From the NCBI RefSeq assembly GCF_900105625.1, contig NZ_FNSD01000001.1:3844001-3908000 (forward strand): a stretch of 64,000 nucleotides of DNA, written 5' to 3'. The position numbers were made by a program, and so were the translations under genes. A model generated the notes under the pieces. That model was not told the origin of the DNA. It searched no databases and worked only from the letters and a program-made list of their open reading frames with translations. The first letter of the stretch is position 1. The number at the start of each line of letters is the position of its first letter. This stretch comes from Terriglobus roseus. Its GTDB lineage: Bacteria > Acidobacteriota > Terriglobia > Terriglobales > Acidobacteriaceae. This document shows positions 1 through 8,275 of the stretch, one piece after another.

Positions 1-294
1 GTGCCCTTTGCCAAGCGCCTGCTGGCTCCGTTGCCGTTTGGCCTGCTGCTGCTGAATATGTGTGGGAACCAGGTCTCATCTTCAATCGGCATCTACCTGC
101 GGGCACACAAGCAGGAGAAGCTGCTGATCACGTCTATTCTGGGTGCGGTTGTTATCGGCATTTCAACGGTCACGCTGGGGCGCTGGTACGGCGCGATTGG
201 CATGACGACCGGGCAGCTTGGTGCCACTCTCGTCATCGGCATCGGCATCAGCGGATACATATTCCAGAAGTACCGGAGAATTTGGCATGCCTGA
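1..294 (+). CDS. Polysaccharide flippase (Wzx/MATE-like), C-terminal fragment
   Basis: The reading frame is open from the first base of the window, so the 5' part of the gene lies outside it. The 97 visible residues are almost entirely hydrophobic, with about three membrane spans separated by a short basic loop (YLRAHKQEK) and a basic C-terminal tail (QKYRRIWHA). This fits the end of an O-antigen or exopolysaccharide lipid-linked oligosaccharide flippase. The assignment rests on membrane character and on the glycosyltransferase genes that follow, so it is an inference. The stop overlaps the start of the next gene by 8 bases, which suggests translational coupling. Confidence 0.6.
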   Translation: MPFAKRLLAPLPFGLLLLNMCGNQVSSSIGIYLRAHKQEKLLITSILGAVVIGISTVTLGRWYGAIGMTTGQLGATLVIGIGISGYIFQKYRRIWHA

Positions 295-1309
295 AGATGC
301 TCGGCCGCTGCTGACAATTGCGATTCCCACTTACAATCGCGCCGTTGAACTGAAGATGCTATTGGAATATCTCGCGCCTCAGTTAACGAACCGCAGAGAA
401 GTGGAGCTACTGATATTTGATAACGCGTCACCTGACGATACGCAGCAGGTAGTGGAAGCGTATCTCAAGGCTGGCCTGCAGTGCTCCTACATCCGAAGGC
501 CAGAGAACGTGGGGCCGGACGGTAATTTTTTGGATTGCTACGGGCAAGCGAAAGGTAAGTTCGTTTGGGTTTTTGGCGATGATGACGTAATTTTTCCTGG
601 CAGCATAGAGCGCATTCTGCAAGTGCTGAGGGTTCCGGATGTGGATCTGGTCTTCGTGCCGGCTGAGGGGTTCGTTGCGCGGCCAGATGAGCGCGTCAGA
701 CCGGACGCTGAAGCATCCGCAAGTCTGTATCGGTCGGCTTTGGATTTCATTACTGCGGTGAGTCATGTCGGTGATCTGGCACTTATCTCCGCAATCATTG
801 TGAATAAGGATCGCGTGGAGGACTTTCCCCATCGGGATTTCAGAGAAGGTGCAGGATCCTATTTGATCCAACTAGGTTGGACCTTCAGTTGCGTAAAGAA
901 TCTGCGGAGTGCTGTTGTCTTTTGCAAGGGCCTGATCGCCACCTGCGAGAAGGCAGCGTCGCGCCCGTTTGACATGGTTGAGGTTTTCGGAAAGCACTGG
1001 AAAGAGCAGGCGCAGCGCTTTTTGGGGGAGGGCACGCCGCTGTACGATGCCGTGATTCGTCGGCAATTGGACTCGTGGTTCGCGAATAACTGGATACGTC
1101 TTCGAGAACAGGGCTACGCTATGAATACCGCGGATCCTCCAGGCCAGATGCGTCAGGATTACGGAGATAGAGTTCTGTACTGGCTGATGATCTACCCACT
1201 GTTGGTGTGGCCTTTACCACTTGCAAGAGTGTGGAAGAAGGGGATTCGCGGCGTCCGCTACTTCAATCGGCGTTGGACCAACAGGAAGGCCACGGTCGTC
1301 CCCGTCTAG
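287..1309 (+). CDS. Family 2 glycosyltransferase (GT-A fold)
   Basis: This 340-residue protein has the GT2 signature: an N-terminal strand LTIAIPTYNRA (9-19), the nucleotide-binding FDNASPDDT (44-52) and the metal/UDP-sugar acidic motif GDDD (97-100). It probably transfers a sugar from an NDP donor to a lipid-linked or surface glycan on the cytoplasmic side of the membrane. A hydrophobic, proline-containing C-terminal stretch (YPLLVWPLPL) may sit at the membrane. ATG 287 is chosen because GGAGAA lies about 9 bases upstream and the protein then begins just before the GT core; a longer frame from 218 would extend far into the flippase. Donor and acceptor cannot be read from sequence. Confidence 0.85.
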   Translation: MPEDARPLLTIAIPTYNRAVELKMLLEYLAPQLTNRREVELLIFDNASPDDTQQVVEAYLKAGLQCSYIRRPENVGPDGNFLDCYGQAKGKFVWVFGDDDVIFPGSIERILQVLRVPDVDLVFVPAEGFVARPDERVRPDAEASASLYRSALDFITAVSHVGDLALISAIIVNKDRVEDFPHRDFREGAGSYLIQLGWTFSCVKNLRSAVVFCKGLIATCEKAASRPFDMVEVFGKHWKEQAQRFLGEGTPLYDAVIRRQLDSWFANNWIRLREQGYAMNTADPPGQMRQDYGDRVLYWLMIYPLLVWPLPLARVWKKGIRGVRYFNRRWTNRKATVVPV

Positions 1310-1461
1310 GTAACGCAGCGGATGCGTCCTGACGCGGCCAGCGTGGCGAAAGCGCCTGTACCGCATGGTTGTCATGCATCTGCGACTGAATGGACGTTTC
1401 CGCTGCCATTGCAGAAATCGAATTGTTCTAAGTCCGGCATTTGTCGAAGAGGAGAATTGAC

Positions 1462-2523
1462 ATGAGCGAGCATCGACCTCTTCTTACCATTGCGATTCCG
1501 ACGTTCAATCGGGCGGTATTCTTGCAGGAATTGCTCGAATTACTGGTGCCACAGTTAGAGAATGTGGCTGACATCGAGTTGATCGTCTGTAACAACGCAT
1601 CGACGGACAGTACGACGGAGGTCGTCGACGCTTATCTTCCAGCCGGGGATCAGCGGTTCCGCAGGATCGTGAACGAGAGCAATATCGGCTCTGACGCAAA
1701 CTTCGTAAAGTGCTTTCGCGAAGCGCGCGGAAAGTATTTCTGGCTCTTCGGGGACGACGACATCATTCGTCCTGGTGCCATCGCATGCATCATGGGACAC
1801 TTGCGCTCCGGCGAGTACGATCTTGTCTATTTCGAGCCACATGGCTTCCTGCAGGACTGGCGTGAGGAATTCGCGCCTGTCTCCGACGGGCGGACGTTCC
1901 AGGTCTTCCGTTCCGGCCGATCGATGGCACTGATCATGGGGACCATGGTTGCCTTCATCACAGCGACCTTGGTGAACCGTGACCGGGCACTTCAGGTGAT
2001 CGAGGAACAACCGGAAGACTTCATCGGAACAGCGCTTGTTCACCTCAGTTGGCTTTTCCCGTTGCTTGCCAATCATCGGCAGAGCCTGTGCCTTTGGGAG
2101 CGCTGGGTAACCGGTCGAAGCATGAACTCCATGTTTAACGTGGTGGAGATTTTCGGGCGGCGCTTCGGCCAGATCGCACGTCGTCTCCTTCGTCGCCGAC
2201 CGCAGCTTGCGCGTATCTTCATCAACGGTACGCTGCGCGGGTGGTTTCCGAGCATGATTCTGGAGATGCGGGCCTACCAGTTGAAGAATGACAACTATGG
2301 TCTTTCGGAGACAGAGATCGGGATGAAGCAGTTGTTTTGGAAGAACCCACGCTTCTGGCTTTTTGTTTATCCCGCGTTGAAGTTGCCTCTGCCCATAGCG
2401 TCGCGCGTCCTCGCGGCTCAGCAACGTCTAGAAGTTGTCACAACGACGATCCTTCGTCCCGGTAAGCTGGTCACAAAGATCCAGCGCATGGTCAGACAAC
2501 GCCGCGCCAACGCGTCGCGGTAG
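1462..2523 (+). CDS. Family 2 glycosyltransferase, paralogue of the preceding gene
   Basis: The 353-residue product matches the upstream glycosyltransferase along its whole length. It has LTIAIPTFNRA (8-18), NNASTDST (44-51) and GDDD (97-100) at nearly the same positions, and a similar YPALKLPLPIA stretch near the C-terminus. The pair therefore arose by duplication and probably adds related sugars to one glycan. ATG 1462 follows AGGAGAA at good spacing; an in-frame TTG at 1441 is less likely. A gap of about 150 bases separates it from the first copy, so it may be in the same transcript. Substrate is unknown. Confidence 0.85.
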   Translation: MSEHRPLLTIAIPTFNRAVFLQELLELLVPQLENVADIELIVCNNASTDSTTEVVDAYLPAGDQRFRRIVNESNIGSDANFVKCFREARGKYFWLFGDDDIIRPGAIACIMGHLRSGEYDLVYFEPHGFLQDWREEFAPVSDGRTFQVFRSGRSMALIMGTMVAFITATLVNRDRALQVIEEQPEDFIGTALVHLSWLFPLLANHRQSLCLWERWVTGRSMNSMFNVVEIFGRRFGQIARRLLRRRPQLARIFINGTLRGWFPSMILEMRAYQLKNDNYGLSETEIGMKQLFWKNPRFWLFVYPALKLPLPIASRVLAAQQRLEVVTTTILRPGKLVTKIQRMVRQRRANASR

Positions 2524-2539
2524 AGAACGGACGGGAAGA

Positions 2540-3400
2540 TCAGCCAGTCATCCGGACCTGCAGCGCGGCCTTCAGTGTGCGCCAGGCGAGCTGGAAGTGC
2601 CTGTGCCGGATGGCTGCGTTCGCGGTCGCACGTAGCAGTTTGCGGCGATACCACCGGAGTTCTTCGGGTGTGCCGTAGCGACGGTAGTAGAGCGCCTCTG
2701 CGGCAAGTCCGTTGGCGTGGCGTGCCAGGTAGGCCGGGCTGTTTGGCTCGGGTGCTGCGTTCGATGAGAGTGTGTGGAGGATGCTGGCGTTCATCAGGAA
2801 GACGCGTCCGCCGTGCTCGCGCAGAAGGTGGAAGACTGCGTGGTCCAGGTAGTCCAGCCAGAAGTCTTCCGGAAAACCGCCGATCGCGATCAGACTGCTG
2901 ACCCGCATCAAGGCGCCGGAGTTGTAGATGTGCTGCCCACGGTTCTCCAGCAGGCCACTGGCATTGAGCGGGAGCGGCGTCCATGTCTTCGTGCAGATGC
3001 CCATGTGCGGCGATTGCACCATGCCGTTCTCGACAAGTTTTGGCACGATGGCGACGACACCCTCGTCATCGGCGAGCTCTGCCGCGCGGCGACCGACCTC
3101 CTCGAAGTAGTCCGCCGTCAGGTGTGTGTCCTGGTCGAGCAGCATCAGCCACGTTGCACCGTTCTGGCTGGCGCGCTGCAGGGCAAGGTTGTAGCTCTTC
3201 GCCAGACCGGGATTTTCGGGCTGCGCGAGGTAGGGGCCCTGGAAGTCGGCGGGCGGCGCGCCTGGCGTACCGGGGGTGTTGTCGCAGACCATGAGGTCCG
3301 CCGTCGCACTGAAGCCGGCAGCGTTCCAGGCGTTATAGGTCCCGCTGTCCTGCAGACGCATTCGGTAGAGAACAAGGACGGCCTGGATCTGCTTAGACAT
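2540..3400 (-). CDS. Family 2 glycosyltransferase, rhamnosyltransferase-like
   Basis: The protein has 286 residues with an N-terminal Rossmann-like half and the donor/metal motif LLDQDT (87-92), typical of the WbbL/RfbF-type GT2 group that often moves rhamnose. A second conserved patch, GGFPEDFWLDYLDHAV, matches the acceptor-side motif of that group, whose members usually show an ED-x-D-W-type signature there. It is transcribed toward the two plus-strand glycosyltransferases and ends 17 bases from the second one. GAGGAAG precedes the ATG. The sugar specificity is an inference from family resemblance. Confidence 0.8.
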   Translation of the reverse strand: MSKQIQAVLVLYRMRLQDSGTYNAWNAAGFSATADLMVCDNTPGTPGAPPADFQGPYLAQPENPGLAKSYNLALQRASQNGATWLMLLDQDTHLTADYFEEVGRRAAELADDEGVVAIVPKLVENGMVQSPHMGICTKTWTPLPLNASGLLENRGQHIYNSGALMRVSSLIAIGGFPEDFWLDYLDHAVFHLLREHGGRVFLMNASILHTLSSNAAPEPNSPAYLARHANGLAAEALYYRRYGTPEELRWYRRKLLRATANAAIRHRHFQLAWRTLKAALQVRMTG

Positions 3401-3871
3401 CGCTTCCTCATCGTAAGGCAGTGATGCCTTTCGGGGCCGAAGCCTCTTTCGTTCGCTATGCGGCAGATCTCTGCTATACTAAGTCGCAGAGCAGAATGAT
3501 GCTCTGTACGTCGCGGGAACGGCCCAATGTGGATTCGGGCTGGCCAGAGACTGCGATGTTCTATCCCACCGCTGTATGCCATCCCTCGAACATATGAGAG
3601 GGAAGCGTTGGTTGCTCTGGCTTGAAGGTCACCTGAGCTCTTGGAATGAGGCTGCGCGAGCGGTTTCATGTGGGAGATACAGGATCGGGACCTCGCCCTT
3701 GCAGCAGCACAGCGCCCATACGACTTCCAAGTCACAACGGGTTCATGCTGAAAGCGATCCATGGTGTTGCGCCCCCGCCAAGGGAGCCGGAACACACCTG
3801 CATCACAGCATCGATTGGCAGGCAGGCCGCCCAATGACGGAGCGCGTCGCCGCATACATAAGAAAGATCCT
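3401..3871. other. Intergenic region between glycosyltransferase and RNA helicase, with probable helicase leader
   Basis: This 470-base stretch has no convincing gene. It holds a plausible plus-strand -10 box TATACT (3475-3480) and, a few bases later, a perfect 7-bp hairpin, CAGAGCA (3487-3493) with TGCTCTG (3500-3506). If transcription starts near 3487 the helicase mRNA would carry a leader of nearly 390 bases. A 99-codon frame (3576-3875) ends in TGA overlapping the proposed TTG start of the helicase; its sequence resembles no family I know. Long leaders are known for cold-shock DEAD-box helicases, but regulation here is only inferred. Confidence 0.4.
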
Positions 3872-5356
3872 TTGAATACTGGAAACACTGCAGTCGCTGA
3901 GAACAACGTTCCCGCCACCACCGCAGCTCCCACCACCCCTGAAGTTTTCTTCAACGATTTCGCGATCTCGCAACAGCTGAAGGATCGCCTGGCTGTCGCG
4001 AAGTACATCACGCCGACGCCCGTACAGGCGCGCGCAATCCCTCCGGCATTGGAAGGCCGCGACGTTCTTGCGACTGCCGCAACCGGCACCGGTAAGACCC
4101 TCAGCTTCCTGATCCCGATGATTCACCGCATGGACGTGAATCCCGCGCCGGCGCCGGTGCAGCAGGGCAAGCGCACCATCAAGCCCATCCGCTCGCTGAT
4201 CCTGCTGCCCACGCGCGAGCTGGCGATGCAGGTGCTTGAGAACTACTCCAAGATTCAACCCCAGGCGAAGCACGAATCTGTCCTCGTCTGCGGTGGCCTC
4301 AGCGAAGGCGCCCAGCTGGATGCGCTGCGCCGTGGACCCCGTCTTGTGGTCGCAACGCCCGGCCGTCTTGAGGATTACCTGAAGCGCGGTGAGATCAGCC
4401 TGCGCAACGTGGAGATGCTTGTTCTGGACGAAGTCGACCGCATGTTGGACATGGGCTTCCTGCCCGCGATCCGCCGCATTGTGGGCGCTCTGCCGAAGAC
4501 GCGCCAGACCATGTGCTACTCCGCAACGCTGGATGCAAATATCACCGAGATCGTTCGCGACTATGTGAACAAGCCGGTTCGCATCGAGGTTGGCACCACC
4601 TCCAAGCCGAACGAGCGTGTTGAGTTGCGTGCGCACATCGTCATGCAGGACCAGAAGCTGAGCCTGCTTGAGAAGATGCTGCAGGAAGAGGCCGGCACCT
4701 ACCTTGTGTTCTCGCGCACGAAGCATGGCGCTGACCGTATCGGCCGCAAGCTGGAAAAGCTGGGTCACGAGGTCAGCATCATCCACGGTGATCGTTCACA
4801 GTCGCAGCGTTCGGCTGCACTGAAGGCCTTCGCCACGGGTAAGAGCCGCGTTCTCGTCGCAACCGACGTTGCTGCTCGCGGTATCGACATCAAGCACATC
4901 GCGCACGTCGTCAACTACGACCTGCCGGGTGCCAGCGATGACTTCGTGCACCGCATCGGCCGTACGGGCCGCGCGTCTGCAACCGGTATCGCAACCACGT
5001 TCGTCATGCCCCAGGAGCGCAGCGATGCGCGCAAGATGGAGCGCGAACTGAAGATCCAGTTTGACTGGCGCGATACGGACAAGAACCTTGCCAAGGAAGA
5101 GCGCAACTCGCCCATCGACACAGGTCGTGCAGGCGACCTGATGACGCTGGAAACGCGTGCATGGAAGACCAGCCCTGATGGCAGCCACCTGCAGGACACG
5201 ACGGTCCCGTCGCGCTCGTCGCATGGCGGTGGACGTGGTGGTAACGGCGGTGGATCGTCCAACGGTGGCGGCTTCGGTCGTCGTCGCCCGGGCGGCAGCG
5301 GCGGTAGCAGCAATGGCGGCCGCAGCGGCGGCGGTGCTGGACGTCGCGGCCGCTAA
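3872..5356 (+). CDS. rhlE: DEAD-box ATP-dependent RNA helicase, RhlE type
   Basis: All core helicase motifs are present: a Q motif ending TPVQ, Walker A ATGTGKT (about 70-76), DEVD as the DEAD box (about 186-189), YSATLD (motif III) and HRIGRTGR (motif VI). The roughly 70-residue tail is almost only Gly, Ser, Arg and Asn, an RGG-like RNA-binding extension. It unwinds short RNA duplexes in ribosome assembly or RNA decay. Start choice is uncertain: the frame is open from ATG 3761, but its first 37 residues look non-native, and TTG 3872 puts the start just before the Q motif. A strong terminator follows the stop. Confidence 0.9.
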   Translation: MNTGNTAVAENNVPATTAAPTTPEVFFNDFAISQQLKDRLAVAKYITPTPVQARAIPPALEGRDVLATAATGTGKTLSFLIPMIHRMDVNPAPAPVQQGKRTIKPIRSLILLPTRELAMQVLENYSKIQPQAKHESVLVCGGLSEGAQLDALRRGPRLVVATPGRLEDYLKRGEISLRNVEMLVLDEVDRMLDMGFLPAIRRIVGALPKTRQTMCYSATLDANITEIVRDYVNKPVRIEVGTTSKPNERVELRAHIVMQDQKLSLLEKMLQEEAGTYLVFSRTKHGADRIGRKLEKLGHEVSIIHGDRSQSQRSAALKAFATGKSRVLVATDVAARGIDIKHIAHVVNYDLPGASDDFVHRIGRTGRASATGIATTFVMPQERSDARKMERELKIQFDWRDTDKNLAKEERNSPIDTGRAGDLMTLETRAWKTSPDGSHLQDTTVPSRSSHGGGRGGNGGGSSNGGGFGRRRPGGSGGSSNGGRSGGGAGRRGR

Positions 5357-5388
5357 CTGCCGGTAGCTTCGTTCGAATCTTTATGTAA

Positions 5389-5428
5389 AAGAGAAAGGCG
5401 CCCGCAAAAAGGGCGCTCTTCTCTTTTT
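5389..5428 (+). terminator. Rho-independent terminator after the RNA helicase gene
   Basis: GCGCCC and GGGCGC pair around the loop GCAAAAA, extended outward by AAGAGAA/TTCTCTT, and are followed by a run of five T. The position directly downstream of the helicase stop fits termination of that gene. Confidence 0.85.
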
Positions 5429-5516
5429 GTGGAGATGGTTTTCGTGTGATGGTTTGGCATACCCCCGCTGCGCTGCGGGATGCCAACGTCATGAAGAGAG
5501 AAGTCTGTCGACAGGC

Positions 5517-5969
5517 CTATTTGCTGTACATGTAGGTGCCGCAGAGCGAGGTGCTGGTGTTCAGATCCTCTGCTTTCATCTTGGGGACGGCCGATCCTGA
5601 GAAGAACGCAACCTGCAGATCCTTTCCTGTGCGGTAGGTCGCCATGTACTGCGTTGGTTCGGCACCGCAGAGCGTGTTCTTATGTAGGAAAGTCTTTTCG
5701 CCGGGGATGTTGAGCCGGTACAGGTTGCCACCGGATTCGGTGGCGTCTGCGTTGAAGACGCCGTTGATCTCGGCTGGTTCCAGCGTGCGAATCTGCGCGA
5801 TGGTAATGCCGGTGAAGTTCATGGTGAGGCGTTCGCCCCGCAGCACGATGTCGCCCGTGATCGATTTCGCGGTCTTGCTGGTGGCCTTCCAGTAGCCGTC
5901 GTCCTGGGCCATCGCCGGAAGGGCTGCTGCGAGCAGCAGGGTCATCGCGCTGAGATTTCTCAATGTCAT
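5517..5969 (-). CDS. Secreted protein of unknown function
   Basis: The 150-residue product begins with a signal peptide (MTLRNLSAMTLLLAAALPAMAQ) with an AMA-Q cleavage site, so it is exported. The mature part is polar, with two cysteines (in NTLCGAEP and TSLCGTY) that could form a disulfide, and ends CGTYMYSK. No enzymatic motif is visible and I do not recognise the family. ATG 5969 is preferred over an upstream in-frame start because it puts the signal sequence at the N-terminus. It lies 48 bases downstream of nothing co-directional; the next minus-strand gene ends at its 3' side only after the helicase terminator. Confidence 0.6.
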   Translation of the reverse strand: MTLRNLSAMTLLLAAALPAMAQDDGYWKATSKTAKSITGDIVLRGERLTMNFTGITIAQIRTLEPAEINGVFNADATESGGNLYRLNIPGEKTFLHKNTLCGAEPTQYMATYRTGKDLQVAFFSGSAVPKMKAEDLNTSTSLCGTYMYSK

Positions 5970-6017
5970 CGATTGAGCATGACATCCGCAGATGGTGCAG
6001 GGCAATGTCGCCGGGCC

Positions 6018-8237
6018 TTATGGCAGCGCGAAGGCGACATAACGCGCTCCCTGCTTCGCCTTTGGATTACGTGCGCTGCTGGTTGCGATCACTACGTATT
6101 GCTTGCCGTCGACCATGTAGGTAGCCGGCGTGGCGTTGCCGGCGAAGTCCATCGTGTACTCCCACAGCAGCCTGCCGGACTTCGCATCGAAGGCGCGCAT
6201 CTTGTTGTCGAAGTTGGTTGCGCCGATGAAGAGCAGGCCGCTGGCCGTCAGCACCGGGCCACCATAGTTCTCGCTGCCCGTGTCTTTCATCCCCTTCGCG
6301 GCAAGCTCCGGGTACTGGCCCAGGGGGACCTTCCAGAGGTACTTGCCGGTGTTCAGGTCCACGGCCGAGAACGTGCCCCACGGCCCTGCGATGGCCGGAT
6401 AGCCGTCGGGGTCCAGAAACTTCCTGTAGCCGGTGAAGCGGAACTTCGCGACGGGGCCGGTGGTTGAGCTGGAACCGGGTGGCAGCTCTTCCTTGTCGCT
6501 GCGGTCGGGGACAGGTAGCGGTTGGGCCGGTCCGGTAACGCCAATGGCGCGGCCCTCCGGCTCTTTGCCGGTGCGGACGAAGGCCAGCAGGGCCGTCAGG
6601 GTCTCGCCGCCCAGGCCAGAGAAGCTGGGCATGCGGCCACGGCCATCGTGGATGACCGTGGTCATCTGTTCGGGTGTCAAGGTTCTGCCTGCGTCGATCA
6701 GCGAAGGAAACGTCGGCGGCTGTCCTTTGCGGTCGGCACCGTGGCAGGCCGCGCACTGGCTGCCGTAGGTGGCGGCGCCCAGGCCTGCTGCCGTCACTTC
6801 TGTCAGACCGCCTGTCCAGGCAATGTCATTCGCGTTGAGGTACATCACGCCGGTTCGTGGGTCGGCAGCTTCACCGCCCCACTCTGCACCGCCGTCAAAG
6901 CCGGGGAAGATCACCGTCTGTCTGCCCACGCTGAGCGGTACAAACTGACCGTCGCTGATGAAGGTGCCAAACTCCTTTACGGCCCATGCATGGGCTTCGG
7001 GCGTTCGCTGGGTGAGCATGTCCGCGGTCAGGCGTTGACGCGCATAAGGCTCGATGGCGACAGACATAGGCTGCGTGGGCGAGGCAACTTCGCCGGGTGT
7101 GGTGCTGGCCGGGAAGGGCTTCTCTTCAATCGGAAAGAGCGGTTTTCCGGAGACTCGGTCGAAGACGAAAATCTGACCGTGCTTGGTGGTTTGCGCGATG
7201 GCGTCTACCATCTTGCCGTCGTGCTTCAGCGTCAGCAGCACGGGGGGCGCGGGGAAGTCGCGATCCCACAGGTCGTGGTGGACAGCCTGGAAGTGCCACA
7301 GCAGCTTGCCGGTGTTGGCATCGAGCGCAAGCAGCGAGTTGGCGTAGAGGTCATCGCCAATGCGGTCGGCTCCGTAGAAGTCCGTGACAGCAGAGCCGGT
7401 GGGCGCGTAAAAGATGCCGCGCTTCTCATCGAGCACGCCGCCCGTCCAGTTGTTTGCGCCGCCGGTGTACTTCCATGCGTCCTTCGGCCATGTCTCATAG
7501 CCGGGCTCACCGGGGTGCGGAATGGTGTGGAAGCTCCACCGCATGGCGCCGGTATGGACGTCGTAGGCGCGGATGTCGCCGTGGGGCGACGGCTCTGCTT
7601 CGCCTGTGCGAAAGCCCATGATGATCAGGTCTTTGTAGACAGTGCCGGGCGTGGTGATGGCGACGGTCCCTGCGGGCGACTCTGCACCGAGGTTGTTGCG
7701 GAGGTCGATGCAGCCCTTGTTGCCGAAGGTCTCGATGGGCTTGCCGGTATCGGGATTGAGCGCCCATAGCGCGTAGAGCGTTTGCGCGAAGAGGATCCTG
7801 CTCCTGCCGTCAACGCTGGTCCAGAAGCTGAAGCCACGGTCGGGCTGGCCGGTCCTGATGCCGGAGTCGAAGCTCCAGAGCTGCTTACCAGTCGCCGCGT
7901 CCAGTGCCACGACCTTCTGGCTGGGCGTGTACGCGAAGAGAGTGCGGCCGACGATAAGCGGGTGTGTCTGGAGGCCGGTCGTCTCGCCGGTGTCATACGT
8001 CCACGCTACCTGAAGTTTCTTCACATTCGCTGGAGTGATCTGCGTCAGCGGTGAGTACCTGTCGCCTGTCTTGCTGCCACCGTAGACCGGCCAATCGACG
8101 GTCTTCGTCGTCGCTGGGGCGCCAGCCAGCGCCGGCGTCGGTGGGTACGCGGTGACGGCCAGAATGGAGGCTGCAAGGACGGCGAAAGATGCTGCGAGGA
8201 GCGGACGTTTCGGAGCAGCCGGGAAGGGGAGACGCAT
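6018..8237 (-). CDS. PQQ-dependent dehydrogenase with inserted cytochrome c domain
   Basis: The 739-residue protein starts with a signal-anchor (about 10-30) and then a quinoprotein beta-propeller (DWPVYGGSKTGDRYSPLTQI; repeated LDANTGKLLWHF-type blades). A class I cytochrome c haem site, CAACH (Cys495, Cys498, His499), sits inside the propeller. After it the propeller resumes (AVDLNTGKYLWKVPLG). The family oxidises sugars or alcohols in the periplasm and passes electrons to the respiratory chain. Here a built-in haem could take electrons from PQQ. Its 5' neighbourhood is the divergent start region at 8238, and it is followed by the secreted unknown protein. Substrate is not determined; it resembles glucose dehydrogenase-like quinoproteins more than methanol dehydrogenase. 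Confidence 0.88.
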   Translation of the reverse strand: MRLPFPAAPKRPLLAASFAVLAASILAVTAYPPTPALAGAPATTKTVDWPVYGGSKTGDRYSPLTQITPANVKKLQVAWTYDTGETTGLQTHPLIVGRTLFAYTPSQKVVALDAATGKQLWSFDSGIRTGQPDRGFSFWTSVDGRSRILFAQTLYALWALNPDTGKPIETFGNKGCIDLRNNLGAESPAGTVAITTPGTVYKDLIIMGFRTGEAEPSPHGDIRAYDVHTGAMRWSFHTIPHPGEPGYETWPKDAWKYTGGANNWTGGVLDEKRGIFYAPTGSAVTDFYGADRIGDDLYANSLLALDANTGKLLWHFQAVHHDLWDRDFPAPPVLLTLKHDGKMVDAIAQTTKHGQIFVFDRVSGKPLFPIEEKPFPASTTPGEVASPTQPMSVAIEPYARQRLTADMLTQRTPEAHAWAVKEFGTFISDGQFVPLSVGRQTVIFPGFDGGAEWGGEAADPRTGVMYLNANDIAWTGGLTEVTAAGLGAATYGSQCAACHGADRKGQPPTFPSLIDAGRTLTPEQMTTVIHDGRGRMPSFSGLGGETLTALLAFVRTGKEPEGRAIGVTGPAQPLPVPDRSDKEELPPGSSSTTGPVAKFRFTGYRKFLDPDGYPAIAGPWGTFSAVDLNTGKYLWKVPLGQYPELAAKGMKDTGSENYGGPVLTASGLLFIGATNFDNKMRAFDAKSGRLLWEYTMDFAGNATPATYMVDGKQYVVIATSSARNPKAKQGARYVAFALP

Positions 8238-8275
8238 CGCGGCTTGATTGTATGCGTGACCGCGTGTCGCGTGCG

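Noticed and set aside
3576-3875. 99-codon frame upstream of the RNA helicase
   Set aside because: Its composition is Trp/His/Cys-rich and erratic, with no domain or ribosome site; it is kept only as a possible leader frame.
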